This document shows, piece by piece, positions 25,311 through 36,124 of a stretch of 64,000 nucleotides of DNA. The stretch is taken from assembly GCF_019097595.1 (NCBI RefSeq), contig NC_080715.1:29533355-29597354 (forward strand), written 5' to 3'. Each line of letters begins with the position of its first letter. Within the stretch, counting starts at the first letter, position 1. The notes under the pieces were generated by a model. It saw only the letters and a list, made by a program, of their open reading frames with translations, was not told the DNA's origin and did no database searches. The DNA is from Hemibagrus wyckioides. Taxonomy: Eukaryota > Chordata > Actinopteri > Siluriformes > Bagridae. The translations under genes and the position numbers were made by a program.

Positions 25311-25348
25311 GTGTGATTGAGAGTGTGTGTGTGAGAGAGAGAGAGAGA
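24985..25348. repeat. GT/GA higher-order repeat upstream of exon 1
   Basis: Alternating (GT)n and (GA)n blocks form a larger tandem unit. The phrase ACTGTGTGTGATTGAGAGTG or close variants recurs at 25,102, 25,172, 25,240 and 25,306, giving spacings of 70, 68 and 66 bp. Units alternate between a 'GAGTGAGTG...TAAG' form and a 'GAGTGTGTG...GAG' form. The plus strand is purine-rich in the GA blocks. The array ends only about 215 bp before the inferred start codon. The long serine/leucine or arginine/glutamate frames over it are artefacts. Confidence 0.9.
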
Positions 25349-25349
25349 T

Positions 25350-25564
25350 GCGCGCAGGGAGAGCCGCGTGGCTTTAAGAGCGTCTGTTTTTCCCACTCGC
25401 TGAGCATTTCCTCTCACCGGCGGCAGACCACAGAGCTGTCAGAGCTCACATCTGTCTGCACACAGAGGCTCTGGGTGTCACGGCGGAAACACTTCAGCGG
25501 CACACTTCGGAAATACGTCCGGTTTTGGTCTTGGTTACGGATATACCGGAGCTTTTACTCGGCC
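25350..25564 (+). promoter_or_regulatory. CpG-rich promoter/5'UTR region of the host gene
   Basis: In strong contrast with the flanks, this segment keeps many CpGs (GCGCGC, CCGCG, CGGCGG, ACGGCGG, CGTCCGG). There is no obvious TATA box at a useful place. A CpG-island style promoter running into the 5' untranslated region is the simplest reading. The transcription start is not determinable here. Confidence 0.55.
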
Positions 25565-25646
25565 ATGGAGTTACAGAAGTGGCGGTGTTGCGCGCTCGGT
25601 GCGTCTCTGCTCGCCGTGTTCAGCTCAGCCATGGCTGCCGCTCACT
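25565..25646 (+). CDS. First coding exon with signal peptide, host gene unidentified
   Basis: The ATG sits in a strong start context (GCCATGG). It opens a 27-codon segment: a short polar N-terminus with lysine and arginine (MELQKWR), a hydrophobic core (CCALGASLLAVF), and a small-residue stretch (SSAMAAAH) suited to signal peptidase cleavage. Codon 28 is split after its first base by a canonical donor, T|GTAAGT (phase 1). A second in-frame ATG at 25,631 is less likely because it would discard the hydrophobic core. The product should enter the secretory pathway as a secreted or type I membrane protein. A CpG-rich promoter precedes it, and a CA microsatellite follows the donor within 10 bp. I do not recognise the family from so few residues. 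The best candidate for the next exon is at 58,706. Confidence 0.7.
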
Positions 25647-25654
25647 GTAAGTCC

Positions 25655-25671
25655 ACACACACACACACACA
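25655..25671. repeat. (CA)n next to the splice donor
   Basis: Short CA run starting eight bases after the GT of the donor. CA repeats just inside introns can influence splicing in vertebrates. Any effect here is inference. Confidence 0.8.
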
Positions 25672-25679
25672 CTTCTATT

Positions 25680-26610
25680 TTTTTTTCCCTCAACAAGTTA
25701 GGAAACCCATCCGATTCTTTCACTGGGTAATTAGCGCGTTTTAATGAGACGCGCAACATTTCACCCGCTATAATTTCATTTTCACGGGTCATTAACGGAA
25801 CATACACACACCCTGAGTCAGATTCAGGGAGGCGTCCAAGAAGGTGATGTGAGAAAATTTACCTTTAGATAAACATTCGCGCGTGTTGGATGATCCATTT
25901 CCTTCCAGGTTTATTTTCCTTTTATTTTTACGCATGATTTCGCGCCGCGCGTTTGCGTTTCTATTAATCAAAGCCGACACACAAGAACCCTGCAAGACCC
26001 AATGAATACCTGCAGGTGATTAGTAACACTGGGGGATAAGGAAGAGTGTGAGACCAAAAAAAAAAGTTACATGGATACAAAGTAAGGCTGAAAGCTGGAT
26101 GAAGTGTTTAACAGGAATAACGAGCATGATAATCCGTAATAACGGAAAAATAAATAAGTAAACAAATAAATAAATAAATAAATAAGACTCCTACAGTGTG
26201 CAGCTGGCAGCAGTGTCTGTGGGCTGATGAAGATATTTCACTGTGGGCGTCTTTCAGCTCTCAACACTTAGAACAATCATCAGTCGGTTAGAACCTGAGT
26301 TGATTTCAGTCACCCATTTTATTTCTTTCCCTTTCATCACTCTGTTCCAACATCCGTCTTATGCATGGCTCTTCCCCCCTTCCCCAGGGGGTGGTAATAG
26401 TGAGCTATAACAGCGGGGCACAGCCAGGTGCTTTCCGCCCAAGGGATCGACAAAGGCCGAGTCCCAAACTACCCTTGTTCCCTACATCAGTGCACTGCGC
26501 GCAGGAGGTATGAAATAATGCAGTCCTACACAAACCACCTACACAATGCACGCGCTATATGTACAATAATGAGTCGTTTGGGGTTTTGTTCTGAGGATCT
26601 CAGGACGCAG
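25680..26610. other. Presumed start of intron 1, no feature beyond short repeats
   Basis: CpG content falls away over the first 350 bp. A short (AAAT)n run lies at about 26,152-26,186. Confidence 0.45.
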
Positions 26611-26620
26611 TGCTAATAAT

Positions 26621-26656
<36 letters not shown>
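26621..26656. repeat. (GA)n microsatellite
   Basis: About 17 perfect GA dinucleotides. Confidence 0.93.
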
Positions 26657-26658
<2 letters not shown>

Positions 26659-27279
26659 TCTGGCGCACAGAAAAAAAGTTTCTTAGGAAAAAAAATCACT
26701 TAATCACAATCCTGTGTTTCTGGAGGCAGACAGAGAGATTAGATAGATTGGAAATAATGCTAAGTAAAGATATGCTTTGCAAAAAAATCAGCTACACAAG
26801 TTGTTCTTTGAAAGATGAAAAGAAAAGGGTGCTAAACTTTATCTCTCCATTTCGGTGAGGTGGTACGGTAAAAACAAAACAAAAACACTCTCAACATTAC
26901 TGTCCTTTAACACACCTTAAATCTTTTCTTAAGACACAACCTCTATGTTTCCAGGTCAAAGATACATATTAAATATACGAAAGAAAAGGAAAGGAAAGGT
27001 GTTCAGTTTAGTATACCTTTTTCCCCTCTCAGAGTGTAGCCAGAGAGGAGAGAGTAAACAGCAAGGATAATAAAGAGCCTGCTGCATAATCGAAAAAATC
27101 ACTCTTTCTTCGGAAACCTTTCCATCAAGCCCAAACCGTCTGAAAATTCTGCAGTAATATCAAGTAATCAAGCAGAGACTACATCCAATATTTGCGGAAG
27201 GATCAAATCTCATTTGTCTGCAAATCGCAGCCCTACAATCCCCAAAATATGACAGAACAGGAACGATAAAAACCTCCTC

Positions 27280-27570
27280 CATCATTTATGAGCCCCCACA
27301 ATCCCTGCTGACAGGATCGGATGAAACAGCCAGGACAAGCAAAATGGATGCTCTCAGGTTTACCACAGAGACATTAAAGAGTAAAGCCTCGGCCGTGTCG
27401 TGTGTGTCAGGTGACAGAGATAATGGCCGTCTGCTGTCTCTCCGCAAGCGTCCGACGTCTCCGAGTGGCCTAACGAGGGGATGTCCTTTCAGATCCGATG
27501 TCTCCGCTAAGGCAACGACATGGCCCTTATCGGGAGCTCGGGGGCGGATGAGGGTCCCAACATGACATGA
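27280..27570. other. CpG-rich block in the presumed intron, possible regulatory element
   Basis: The block has about a dozen or more CpGs in 290 bp and a far more balanced composition than its surroundings. It includes 'GTCCGACGTCTCCGAGTGGC' and a CAGGTGACAGAGATAATGGC segment with an E-box. Open frames on both strands (27286-27603 minus, 27344-27565 plus) show no domain or signal peptide. I prefer a conserved or unmethylated regulatory element. An exon cannot be excluded. Confidence 0.35.
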
Positions 27571-27599
27571 GATGGAACTTTTTTTTTTTGCCCTGACAA

Positions 27600-28945
27600 A
27601 CATTTGTGCATTTCGAAAAACAAGATATCAGCTAAGATAAAAGTCAAATTCCTGAGTTTGAACATGTCCATTTTGAGGTGTCGTTGAAAGTATTTAAACC
27701 TTTTACGTTACATTTTTTAAAAATGTTTTTGCATTGACACTGTGGACATGCTTGTTCTATTTCAGATTACGAATCCTCAGTCCTCTGAAATCAACACAAA
27801 ATCAGGCAAACTCTCGGTGGAGCTTGCAAATTTTTCAAAAGATTTGAGACAAAATGCGTCATGTGACATCACAACACGCATTCAGCTTCTAACATTCACA
27901 TGCCTTGAACCCTACAAAGTCATTACATATGTTGTCTTCACTGGCAGTAGTTTAAAAGAATCCTGTGCTTGCAATTTAGTAGCTTTCCACAAAAGAAAGC
28001 ATAAAAACCTAGCAATTTGCATTAAAAATCAGCAAAATGTACCTTTTTTTCAGCGAAAAAAAAATCTAAATCTTACAGGGACCTAATGATCATATGCATG
28101 TGGTACTTTCTGATATCAATTTTCATGAGATATGTAATAGAACTAGAAAAATCTGTTAAGCTACAAGCTTAAGCTGCATCTTTTCTTTTTTTCCTGGAAT
28201 TACAAAAACCTTCAACTTACCAAAACCCACAACATTATTTACCGCATTGTTGCTTTTGTTCCTTGTATAGCATGTAGCTTTGTACACACTGTAATCTACA
28301 GCTCTTTTCCACCACTCCAGCTAGCAGATTTCTTTCCCCCCGTAGTCCATTCCCCTAGTTGCGTTTGTGTGGTGTTTGTTTGGGGCCTTTTATTAGTTCC
28401 TTTGTAGCAGTCAGTCACGCATCACAGAGCTGAAAGAAAAATAAAATCAATAATTCTAAAAGCTTACAGAATCACATAGATGGCTGCCAACCATTTAAAA
28501 CAAGTGTTAGATTAACTTTGGTGACAGCTGTGAGATTATGAGCAAGGACTACAGCAGGGGTAATCGGCTCCAACCCTGGAGGACTTTCCCTAGAACTAAC
28601 TAACCGGTCAGCTGAATCAGGGCTTTGTGAGCCGGGAAAATCAGTAAACTGTCCTGGATTTTGATGGTGTTGGATTGCAACTGAATGCTTTTGACTATAA
28701 CATGAGCTGAATCTTAAATCACTTAACATTGCACTATTTAATGTGAGAAAATGGATGTCTATCTGCTGATATTTGCAGCTTTTGCAACCAGCAGTTGTTT
28801 ATTTAAAAGGACAGTTAAGTGGTTTCAGTTTAATCTGAAATGGAGCACATGATAAATTGCTAATGTGAAAGCTGTAACGTGGACCGAGGAAGCGCACATC
28901 GGTATCGAACCTGTAGGAGGTGTCGTGAGTTCGGTTGCAACAAAA
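27600..28945. other. Unique DNA, no gene recognised
   Basis: Around 28,555-28,660 the phrase 'CAGGGGTAATCGGCTCCAAC' resembles the end of a common fish repeat, but it is too short to assign. The frame 27742-28086 has no recognisable motif. Confidence 0.4.
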
Positions 28946-28949
28946 GTGA

Positions 28950-29090
28950 TGTGGATATGGTAGCTCAGTGGTTAAGGTGAGTGTGAATCTCACTGCTGGG
29001 CCCTTGAGCAAGACCCTTAACCCTCAGTTGTCTAAAACATACACGTTAAAATATAAGGGCATCTTCCAATTGGCAGAAATTTAAATGTAA
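28950..29090 (+). mobile_element. tRNA-headed SINE (family S1), deleted copy
   Basis: Head GATATGGTAGCTCAGTGGTT (box A) joins almost directly to 'CACTGCTGGGCCCTTGAGCA'. Box B and about 40 bp around it are missing. A decayed tail ends near AAATGTAA. Without box B it could not be transcribed by RNA polymerase III. Confidence 0.75.
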
Positions 29091-29099
29091 AGCAACTTC

Positions 29100-29900
29100 T
29101 ACTCGTGTCTGCTCTTGTTCAGGAAGTAAAGTGTGTGTTTTAGTCTGCGATGACATCATTATTTCCCATAACACACTTGTATCATGAGTGACAGCGACAC
29201 AGAAGCGGTGGAACGTCTTACTGAACATACAGTAGTAGCACCAAAATAATTTTAAAAAAATATGGTAAGTCACCATACAGTGTGTTCTCCATGTGCGTTA
29301 GTGATGATGTAAAGTGAGAAACCAGACCAATGCTGCATGAGCACCATGAACGATCGCATTTGAATTCAAATTGATGCACACTCGCGTCAATTTCCAATAT
29401 TTGGTATACTGACCTTGATATGTTGGGCTTCAGTACATAAACCAGGGACTCCATTCTCATGCACAAAATACAAACGTAGGACAGAATTTCGGATGAACCT
29501 TAAACCACCTCTGTGTGGATACAGATATTTCTGAGAACAGTTTTTTGCCTGTCCACACATCCAAAAATAATCATAAACTGTGAGACAGTGATTAAATATC
29601 AGTAATTTTCATGTGCATGTTTTTGAAAACCCTGATGTCAGAGCATCCATTTCAGTACGGCCATCAAGTGACTCTGAACCATGTTGTTGTATGTAATTTT
29701 ATGTTTAGTGACATTTCTGTAATGTCATATCCTCTTTTGCATATTATATACAATATAAAATTACGTGTGGTTCTATTCTCACTGCAAACAAGGATTTTAG
29801 ATAAGTTGTCAGTTATTGGTGCATCATTAACAGTTCAAACCCTGTTCATCACTTCCTGGCTGGCATGCTCTCAAATAATTTTTTTAATTTCACGTAGATA
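29100..29900. other. Unique DNA, no gene recognised
   Basis: Short frames only, with no repeat family that I can name. Confidence 0.4.
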
Positions 29901-29917
29901 GAGAGACACAATACAGA

Positions 29918-30305
29918 GAAAAGTATGTGCACCCCTGTGCATCACGCCTATGCATAGATGTTGGTTCCATAAATTACCGTAAATTTGGAAGCAAAGACAA
30001 TGCTCCTCTGCACAAATCAAAGAGCTTCATGAAGACATGATGTGATGAAGGTGGAAGAACTAGAGTGTCCTGCACAGAACCCTGACTCTAGCTCAACCCC
30101 ACTGAACACCTTTGGGATGAACTGGAACACCGACTGAACCCCGGACCTCCTCAGTGTCTGATCTCACTAATGCTCTTGACGCTGAATGAACACAAATCCC
30201 TACATCTAGTGCAAAGCCTTGACAGAATCCCTGGAGATTATTATAACGGCAAAAAAAAAATCGGGAATAAATCCGAAATGGGATGTTCAAACATGAGTGT
30301 ACAGT
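29918..30305 (+). mobile_element. Tc1-like element relic (lineage B), plus orientation
   Basis: The left piece 'AAAGTATGTGCACCCCTG' matches the terminal region of the 24.2-kb element. It is followed by the transposase C-terminal region in the plus direction: 'GACAATGCTCCTCTGCACAAA' (DNAPLHK), 'GTGGAAGAACTAGAGTGTCC' (VEELECP) and 'GAACACCTTTGGGATGAACT' (EHLWDEL). Small deletions break the frame, the N-terminal half is missing, and the right terminal repeat is not recognisable. Confidence 0.8.
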
Positions 30306-30539
30306 ACACAGACGGAGGATGACATACAATGAGGAACAGATGTGAGCAATAACGAGGAGCACTGTCAGGGCAAGGCTAGGACAGGAAGACACCAGGAAGC
30401 AAACAGGAACACTGTAGAACATAATCCTGCAGAAATAAATTCCACCTGGATGATGTGTGCAGGCTCGGCTACGGCTAACGTCTTTAAATATCATTACACC
30501 GCCATTTATCTTCACACAACCTAATAATTATTCATTTCT

Positions 30540-32110
30540 AGCCTTATTTAGTTAGTCATTGTTCTCTTACACGGATTCACTGCTTTTCTGCTGCAGTTTC
30601 ACATCTTCAGGTCTGCTCTGGAGAAGATTCTGACAAAATGACATCACCCCAGGGAGAGAGGATCAGAAACGATTGCCACGTCTTTGCCCTTGCCCTTTTA
30701 TATTATCATAGGCGAAATCCTGTGGCCAGAAAGGTGTGGACTTCCATCTCAGGTTGTATTTAGTGCTTACGATTCGAAGTGTCTATGAAAGCGAAGCTCC
30801 TGCCAAGTGCAGATCAGGTGTGCATTGATTTGGAACGGAGCTACGTGAAGCTACGCTGTCAGACAAAGTGCATGTATATTTATTCCTTGGTAATGGATGG
30901 TGGATAGAGAGACAGATTGTATAACTGGATCTAACCGAGATAAAAATCTACACCTTTTTCATCAGGATTGCATTTACAGCATGTATGAGGCCCAAAACTG
31001 GGCAGGGATTTGGGTTTAAATTGCAGTTATTCTCTTAGGTGAGATGGTAGCATGCACGTGTGTGTGTGTGTGTGATTTAAGAAGGAGGTCATTGGACTTT
31101 TGACCAGAACATTAGCATGATAGAGTTGTTCATTTCAGCATTATAAGGTCAAACATAGGAGGCTTTTAAAAAGCAGCTCCCCTGCTGAGCAGCACTGAAC
31201 CTCCAGCCGCAGGGGAAGTGGAATATGTTAGAAATCCATGCTGCAAGATTATACTGGTTTTTTTTTTTTTGTTTTTTTTTCGTTTTTGCCATTGATGCCT
31301 TATTTTTATTCAGCATTTTATAGTATTTTATTTTATCTTATTTCATCAGCTTTCCAAGACAATTCACTTCGAAATAATAATAATATAAACAGTAAGTAAT
31401 ATGAACTTGTACTTGAGTGCCAGGGCACTTTTCAGTACAATTCAGTGGTCAGGAGACAGAAATGACAGACAGGACATGAGGGTAGAAAGGTAACAAACAC
31501 ACATGTAAACACACAAACATAAGCACCAGTTAAAGACTGTAGAAAAAACACAAATATGGTGGTGCAGATTTTATAACAAGCTCCAAAAATAAATGAATGA
31601 ATGAATGAATAAATAAATAAATAAATAAAATATTTTACTGAGTAATAATTTCAATTTCCACCACAATAATGTAGTACTATTGTTTTAATGTATCATCATC
31701 TATCCAGGCATCAGTTAGTAAATAAATGAAATATTATAGAATCAAATCAAATCAAATATAATAAAAATAAATAATTTCTTACATTCAGAATTTAACCTAG
31801 TAGCCCTTTAGTGCTACAAAATCAGTTCCTTCAGGATTCAGGGTTTTTTTTTGTGACTGTTGTGGCCAAAAACGCTTGATTTTGCTGTTTTATTTTTGCT
31901 TTTTTTTTTGTTTTTGTGCAAACCTACTCTAAATGTTGAAACTGCAAGCACAGCATTGCATGACTTGTCTCAGCTCATATCTACAGAAAATCCCACTCAT
32001 TCTAAAAAATCACAATCTCCTCCGAATATCTTTGTTTAACTTTCTGCCATCGCAAAATCGTGAAATCCTGTATGGACTGCATCAAAACTAAGATAAAATC
32101 CTGTGTAAAA
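30540..32110. other. Mostly unique DNA with short simple repeats
   Basis: A short (GT)n lies at about 31,059-31,074 and an (AATG)/(AAAT)n run at about 31,592-31,630. The segment 30,590-30,720 is repeat-free and less AT-rich. It follows a CTGCTGCAG acceptor-like site, but the frame closes quickly, so I do not call an exon. Confidence 0.45.
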
Positions 32111-32117
32111 GTCTTAG

Positions 32118-32305
32118 ACACTATATCCAGTTAAGAAAAGTTTCACATGTGTAATTTAGAAGCAGGTTTAACACGGTTTTGTATCCAGAGTCGGGAAAAC
32201 GCTGCTCTGAAGCAGTGTGAAAGGATGCGGTGTTAAAATATTACACCTGAGATGTTTAGCAACAGAAACCCAATCAGAAACTGAACAGTCTGTGTTCACA
32301 GAAAC
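32118..32305 (+). repeat. Interspersed repeat family X, left part
   Basis: It matches 37.29-37.45 kb in order: 'AAGTTTCACATGTGTAATTT', 'GAAGCAGTGTGAAAGGATGC', 'GGTGTTAAAATATTA', then 'TTTAGCAACAGAAACCCAAT'. A matching right end appears at about 33,250-33,300. This copy seems to be split by other sequence, including the GAACGAAT repeat below. Confidence 0.6.
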
Positions 32306-32574
32306 CCTGCATGTTGTGTAAACTGTAGTAGCAGCGCATGAGACTAAAGAAATTCAAACTGTGGGAGAATTTGTGTTAAGCGTGTTTTATTTTTAGTCAC
32401 GGTCAGAAAAGTCTGACGGAAATAGACGCATTTTTAATTAACTGACTGAAACATTTCTGGAAGTTGGTCAAATACATGACAAAATGAAAAAGACCGAAAA
32501 GGGTTTTACGAGATGAAATTTTTTCTCATGGAAACAAGCCATTTTTTAAAGAAGAAGTGTAACAAATTAGAGAT

Positions 32575-33245
32575 CATTTCACTGACTCGGATCTTTGAAT
32601 CTCATTCAGCAAAAGGAACGAATCTTTTTTCTAGTCATTTCGTTCATTTCATCAGAATATAATTACAGTGTTATGTGTCAATACCCAATTACCACGACAC
32701 ATCTACTTACGTAAATGTTAATTTCATTTAGAATAAGACAAAATTATAAATCAACCAAGGCCAAATTATAGGAAACAGACATGATTAATTCACTCCCAGC
32801 AGGGTTTTTAAACTATGCAGTAAGTTAGTTTACCTTTCCTCCCGTCCGAGTCTTTCCTTCTTTTGTCACGTCACATTATCATAGGCTGAAACCATGCAGT
32901 GTGTAAGAGAAAAAGAGTCTCCCCAGTCTTCAGGTTCGAGTCGTTTGTTCATCACGTGACAACCCCAGAAACTTAAGCTATGCAGTCTGAGCAAACAACT
33001 CGAACCTAAAGATTTGGGCGATGAACTAATCATTTCCGTTTCTGCCACAGACAGCATAGTCGGAGCCTATGAGGCTGTCACGTGATGAACTAATCATGTT
33101 TCCAGTACAGAACCTACCTGATATCACGCATGCGCAATCAATACAAAATGAACAAATCTCTCTCTGAGACGACTCGCTGTTCCCGAGTCATACTGAAGAT
33201 TTGTTCGAAATGAACGAATCGTTCATAAACAACACATCACTACCA
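32575..33245. repeat. GAACGAAT-type palindromic interspersed repeat
   Basis: The right end 'GAACGAATCGTTCATAAACA' contains the palindrome GAACGAATCGTTC and runs into ACACATCACTAC. The left part holds 'AAAGGAACGAATC' and 'TCGTTCATTTC'. Internally the E-box-like CACGTGA occurs twice in opposite orientation (near 32,953 and 33,080). This matches a dispersed non-autonomous repeat seen in many fish genomes. I suspect a hAT-like DNA element but could not define clean ends. Confidence 0.55.
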
Positions 33246-34590
33246 CAAAAATGCAGTGTAAAACAAGCTAACCCAGGATTCCTTTTACCCAGGGTTTATA
33301 ACTGTGGGTGTGTGTATACAGTATATTAATAAGGTTGAAGCTCTGTGGCAGGTTCTCCACGATGTTTGAAAAAACGTACCAGAAACTCGAAAGTGTATCT
33401 AATTTAATTGATCCTGTCTAAGTATCTAAGTGAATTGATGATCACATGACCTACCTTTTCCTTCCTTTTTTTCAGTTATGTGTTTGCTATATAGACATTT
33501 CATGTAATTAACTCGAAGAGAATTACACAAATAATATTCAAATTAAATCAGTAATGAACATCTTAGCTCTAATATCCAAGCATATTTATAGTGAATGGGT
33601 AATTAAAATATTTCATTACCTAAATAAAATCTTTTTTTTTTTTTTTATTAAAAACATGTTTATGCATCCTATCGGTATGCTGCAACTCAGGCCACAGGCT
33701 GTGCGCTTTTGTACCCGTGTCTGTATTCGTATCTAGATCAGAGGTCATTTGTATAAGTGTAGAATTTCATGCTGAGACGAATACACGTATTAACTCTTTA
33801 ATCCTTTAAGAAAGTCTGACGTAAAAGCTCTCTCTAGAAATGGAAGGGATGAAAGTGTAATGAGAGTGCTTTTGCCTTTTGACTACTGTACAGCATTTAT
33901 TCACTCCCTGAAAAGCCTAGAAGCCGAAATGCGACTCGATAACCTTGGAACATTCTGTTCAGTAGACGCTGCCCAACAGTGATGTGTATCACAGCATGAA
34001 CTTTCTGCTTTTAATTAATTAATATTATTATTTTTTTTTTTTTTTAGAAAGTATGGATACCTGTTCAGTAAAAGAATTAAAGGAACAGGAAGAAAAAAAA
34101 ATAAGGCAAGGTTGGATGCAGATCTGAATAATACATGACATTCACTTACTAAGGAACAATTTATCAAAAGAGAGCACTTTCTTCATGATCTGCAGTAAGA
34201 AAAGTCGAAAGTAGCGTGATGAAAGAGTTCTGTGATGAAAAAAATGGAAAGAAGTTTGGAAAGAAATTGGGAAAAGTCTGAATGCATTATGGTGAGATAG
34301 ACTCAAAAACGAAGAACAGTTTGCTCCGAACAGGATGCGCTTCGTCCTCTATCAGTTTATAGTGATCAGCTTCAGCTTGAAATGATTTGTTGAAATTAAA
34401 GCTCGAATGATTCAAAAGTCAGCATTTTATGTTACATACATCGTATGCAACTCCTCCTCCTAAGACTGTGCATGTAAATAACTAAAAAAATATATAATTA
34501 AAAATAAGAAATGAATAGAAATATTCAAGTAAAAAAGAAGAAAGAATTTGAATGTAGAATAGACAGACACTTAGCTCTATTTGATTTGAT
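33246..34590. other. Right end of family X, then unique AT-rich DNA
   Basis: 33,250-33,300 carries 'CAGTGTAAAACAAGCTAACC CAGGATTCC', which matches the right end of the 37-kb family X copy. The remainder has homopolymer runs and no recognisable gene. Confidence 0.45.
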
Positions 34591-34597
34591 TCGATTC

Positions 34598-35175
34598 ACT
34601 TCAATTCAATTTTATTTGTGTAGCGCTTTTAATAATGAACATTGTCTCAAAGCAGATTTACAGAATATAAGGTTCGAGGTTTATGTTTAAATTAATATTT
34701 ATTTTAATATATAATATTATATTATAATATTTATGTTTTTTTAGGGATGTGGTAGCTTAGTGGTTATGGTGTTATGGCCTACTGATCATAAGGTCTTGCG
34801 TTCAAATCCCAGGTCCACCAAGCTGCCACTGCTGAGATAGGCTCTTGACCCTCAATTGCTCAGTTGTATAAAAGGAGATAAAATGTAAGTTGCTCTGGAT
34901 ATGAGCGTCTGCCAGAAATGTAAATATTTATCCCTAATGAGAAAGCCTGAGGCGATCTGACTCGACTGTTATAGAGTAATAGAAGTGGAATGATTTTTAT
35001 AATATCACCCAGATGAGTGTGGGTTTACTTTTGAGACTGGTTCATTCCTCAAGGTTTCTTCCTCATGTCCTGTCAGGGAGTTTTTCCCTCATTTGGGATA
35101 AATTCAAATTTAGGCTCCTGTAAAGCTGCTTTGTGACAACGTCTGTTAAACACGCTGTTCCAGTCGAATTGAATA
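34598..35175 (+). repeat. Dispersed repeat family R2, split by a SINE
   Basis: It begins 'TTCAATTCAATTTTATTTGT' and 'GTAGCGCTTTTAATAATGAACATTGTCTCAAAGCAG' (read in two parts). It resumes after the nested SINE with 'ATCCCTAATGAGAAAGCCTG AGGCGA' and ends with a 'CCTCATTTGGGATAAATTC'-like segment. The copy at 40.26 kb is uninterrupted and gives the order. Class unknown. Confidence 0.75.
34743..34925 (+). mobile_element. tRNA-headed SINE with L2-like tail (family S1), nested in R2
   Basis: Head GGGATGTGGTAGCTTAGTGG (box A), box B GCGTTCAAATCCC, body 'CCAAGCTGCCACTGCTG'. The tail 'GTTGCTCTGGATATGAGCGT' CTGCCAGAAATG is nearly the 3' end of the L2-type LINE at 56.0 kb. AATATTTAT occurs just upstream of a short T-run before the head and again right after the tail, a candidate target duplication. 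Confidence 0.85.
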
Positions 35176-35335
35176 AAATAATTGATTTTAAGTGATGATA
35201 TACTGTATTCCCTTCTGGTTGATACAGAGTTTTCATTTATTTATTTTGCCAAAAAGATTTACAAAAGGGATTGTTCCTTTATTCGTCATTTATAACTGCC
35301 TGACCCAAGTAACTAGGTTGTTTATGGTTTGGGAA

Positions 35336-35625
35336 ATATCCATCCATCCATCCATTTTCTGTAGTATTTATCCTACAAATGGTCATGAGGAATCTGGAGT
35401 CTATCCCAAGGACTAGGGGCACAAGGCAGTGGACACACTGGATGGGGTGCCAAAACTTTGCAGGGCACAATCAGACACCCATTCACACAATTGAGAGATG
35501 CTTATCAGCCTGCAGCATGTCTTTGGGCTGGGGAGGAAACCCCTGAAGCCCTTGGAGAACAAGCAAACTCCACACAGACACGGTGGAGGTGGAAATCAAA
35601 CCTCCAACCCTGGAGACAAATTTGA
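35336..35625 (+). repeat. Dispersed fish repeat (family R1), near full
   Basis: It starts with the typical CATCCATCCATCCATTTTCT. 'GGAGTCTATCCCAAGGACTA', 'GGCACAAGGC', 'GGGGTGCCAA', 'ATGTCTTTGGGCTGGGGAGG' and 'CAACCCTGGAG' follow in order. Confidence 0.8.
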
Positions 35626-35635
35626 TGACCACTAA

Positions 35636-35821
35636 ACATTTACAGCATTTGGCAGACACCCTTTTCCAGTGCAACTTTATCTCATTTTATACAACTGAGT
35701 AGATGAGGGTTAAGGGTCTTGTTTAGGAGCCCAGTGGTGGCAGCTTGGTGGCTCTGGGATTCAAACTCACAGCCTTCTGAGCAGAAGTTCAACACCTTAA
35801 CCACCAATCTACCACATCCCC
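35636..35821 (-). mobile_element. tRNA-headed SINE (family S1), adjacent to R1
   Basis: In reverse it runs from a GGGATGTGGTAGATTGGTGG-type head through box B (GAGTTTGAATCCC) and 'CCAAGCTGCCACCACTGGGC' to a tail ending 'GGGTGTCTGCCAAATGCTGT'. It abuts the end of the R1 copy with about 10 bp between. Confidence 0.82.
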
Positions 35822-35829
35822 AGCCACAC

Positions 35830-36062
35830 GACATCTGTTCCATTCTGTTGGGAAATATAAATAACATTAACATTAACATGTCTAGTCGAGACCTTTTCAG
35901 TGCTCCGTTCTGATATGTGTAGAACTAAACAGATGACGACATTGTGTTATGTAAGAAATAACACATGACAGATGGTGTAATATTGCTGTTATAGCATCAG
36001 ACTGGATTATTTTCATACAAACACATGGTCTGGTGTGTGTTATTCCACTTCTATCAATTAGG

Positions 36063-36124
<62 letters not shown>

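Noticed and set aside
24838..25417. Long serine/leucine/histidine-rich and arginine/glutamate-rich open frames
   Set aside because: They are translations of the GT/GA compound repeat on both strands, with no non-repetitive coding part.
25631..25646. Second in-frame ATG as the true start of exon 1
   Set aside because: It would remove the hydrophobic core of the signal peptide, and the upstream ATG has at least as good a context.
30590..30720. Possible exon after a CTGCTGCAG acceptor
   Set aside because: All frames from the acceptor that could follow exon 1 meet a stop before a plausible donor.
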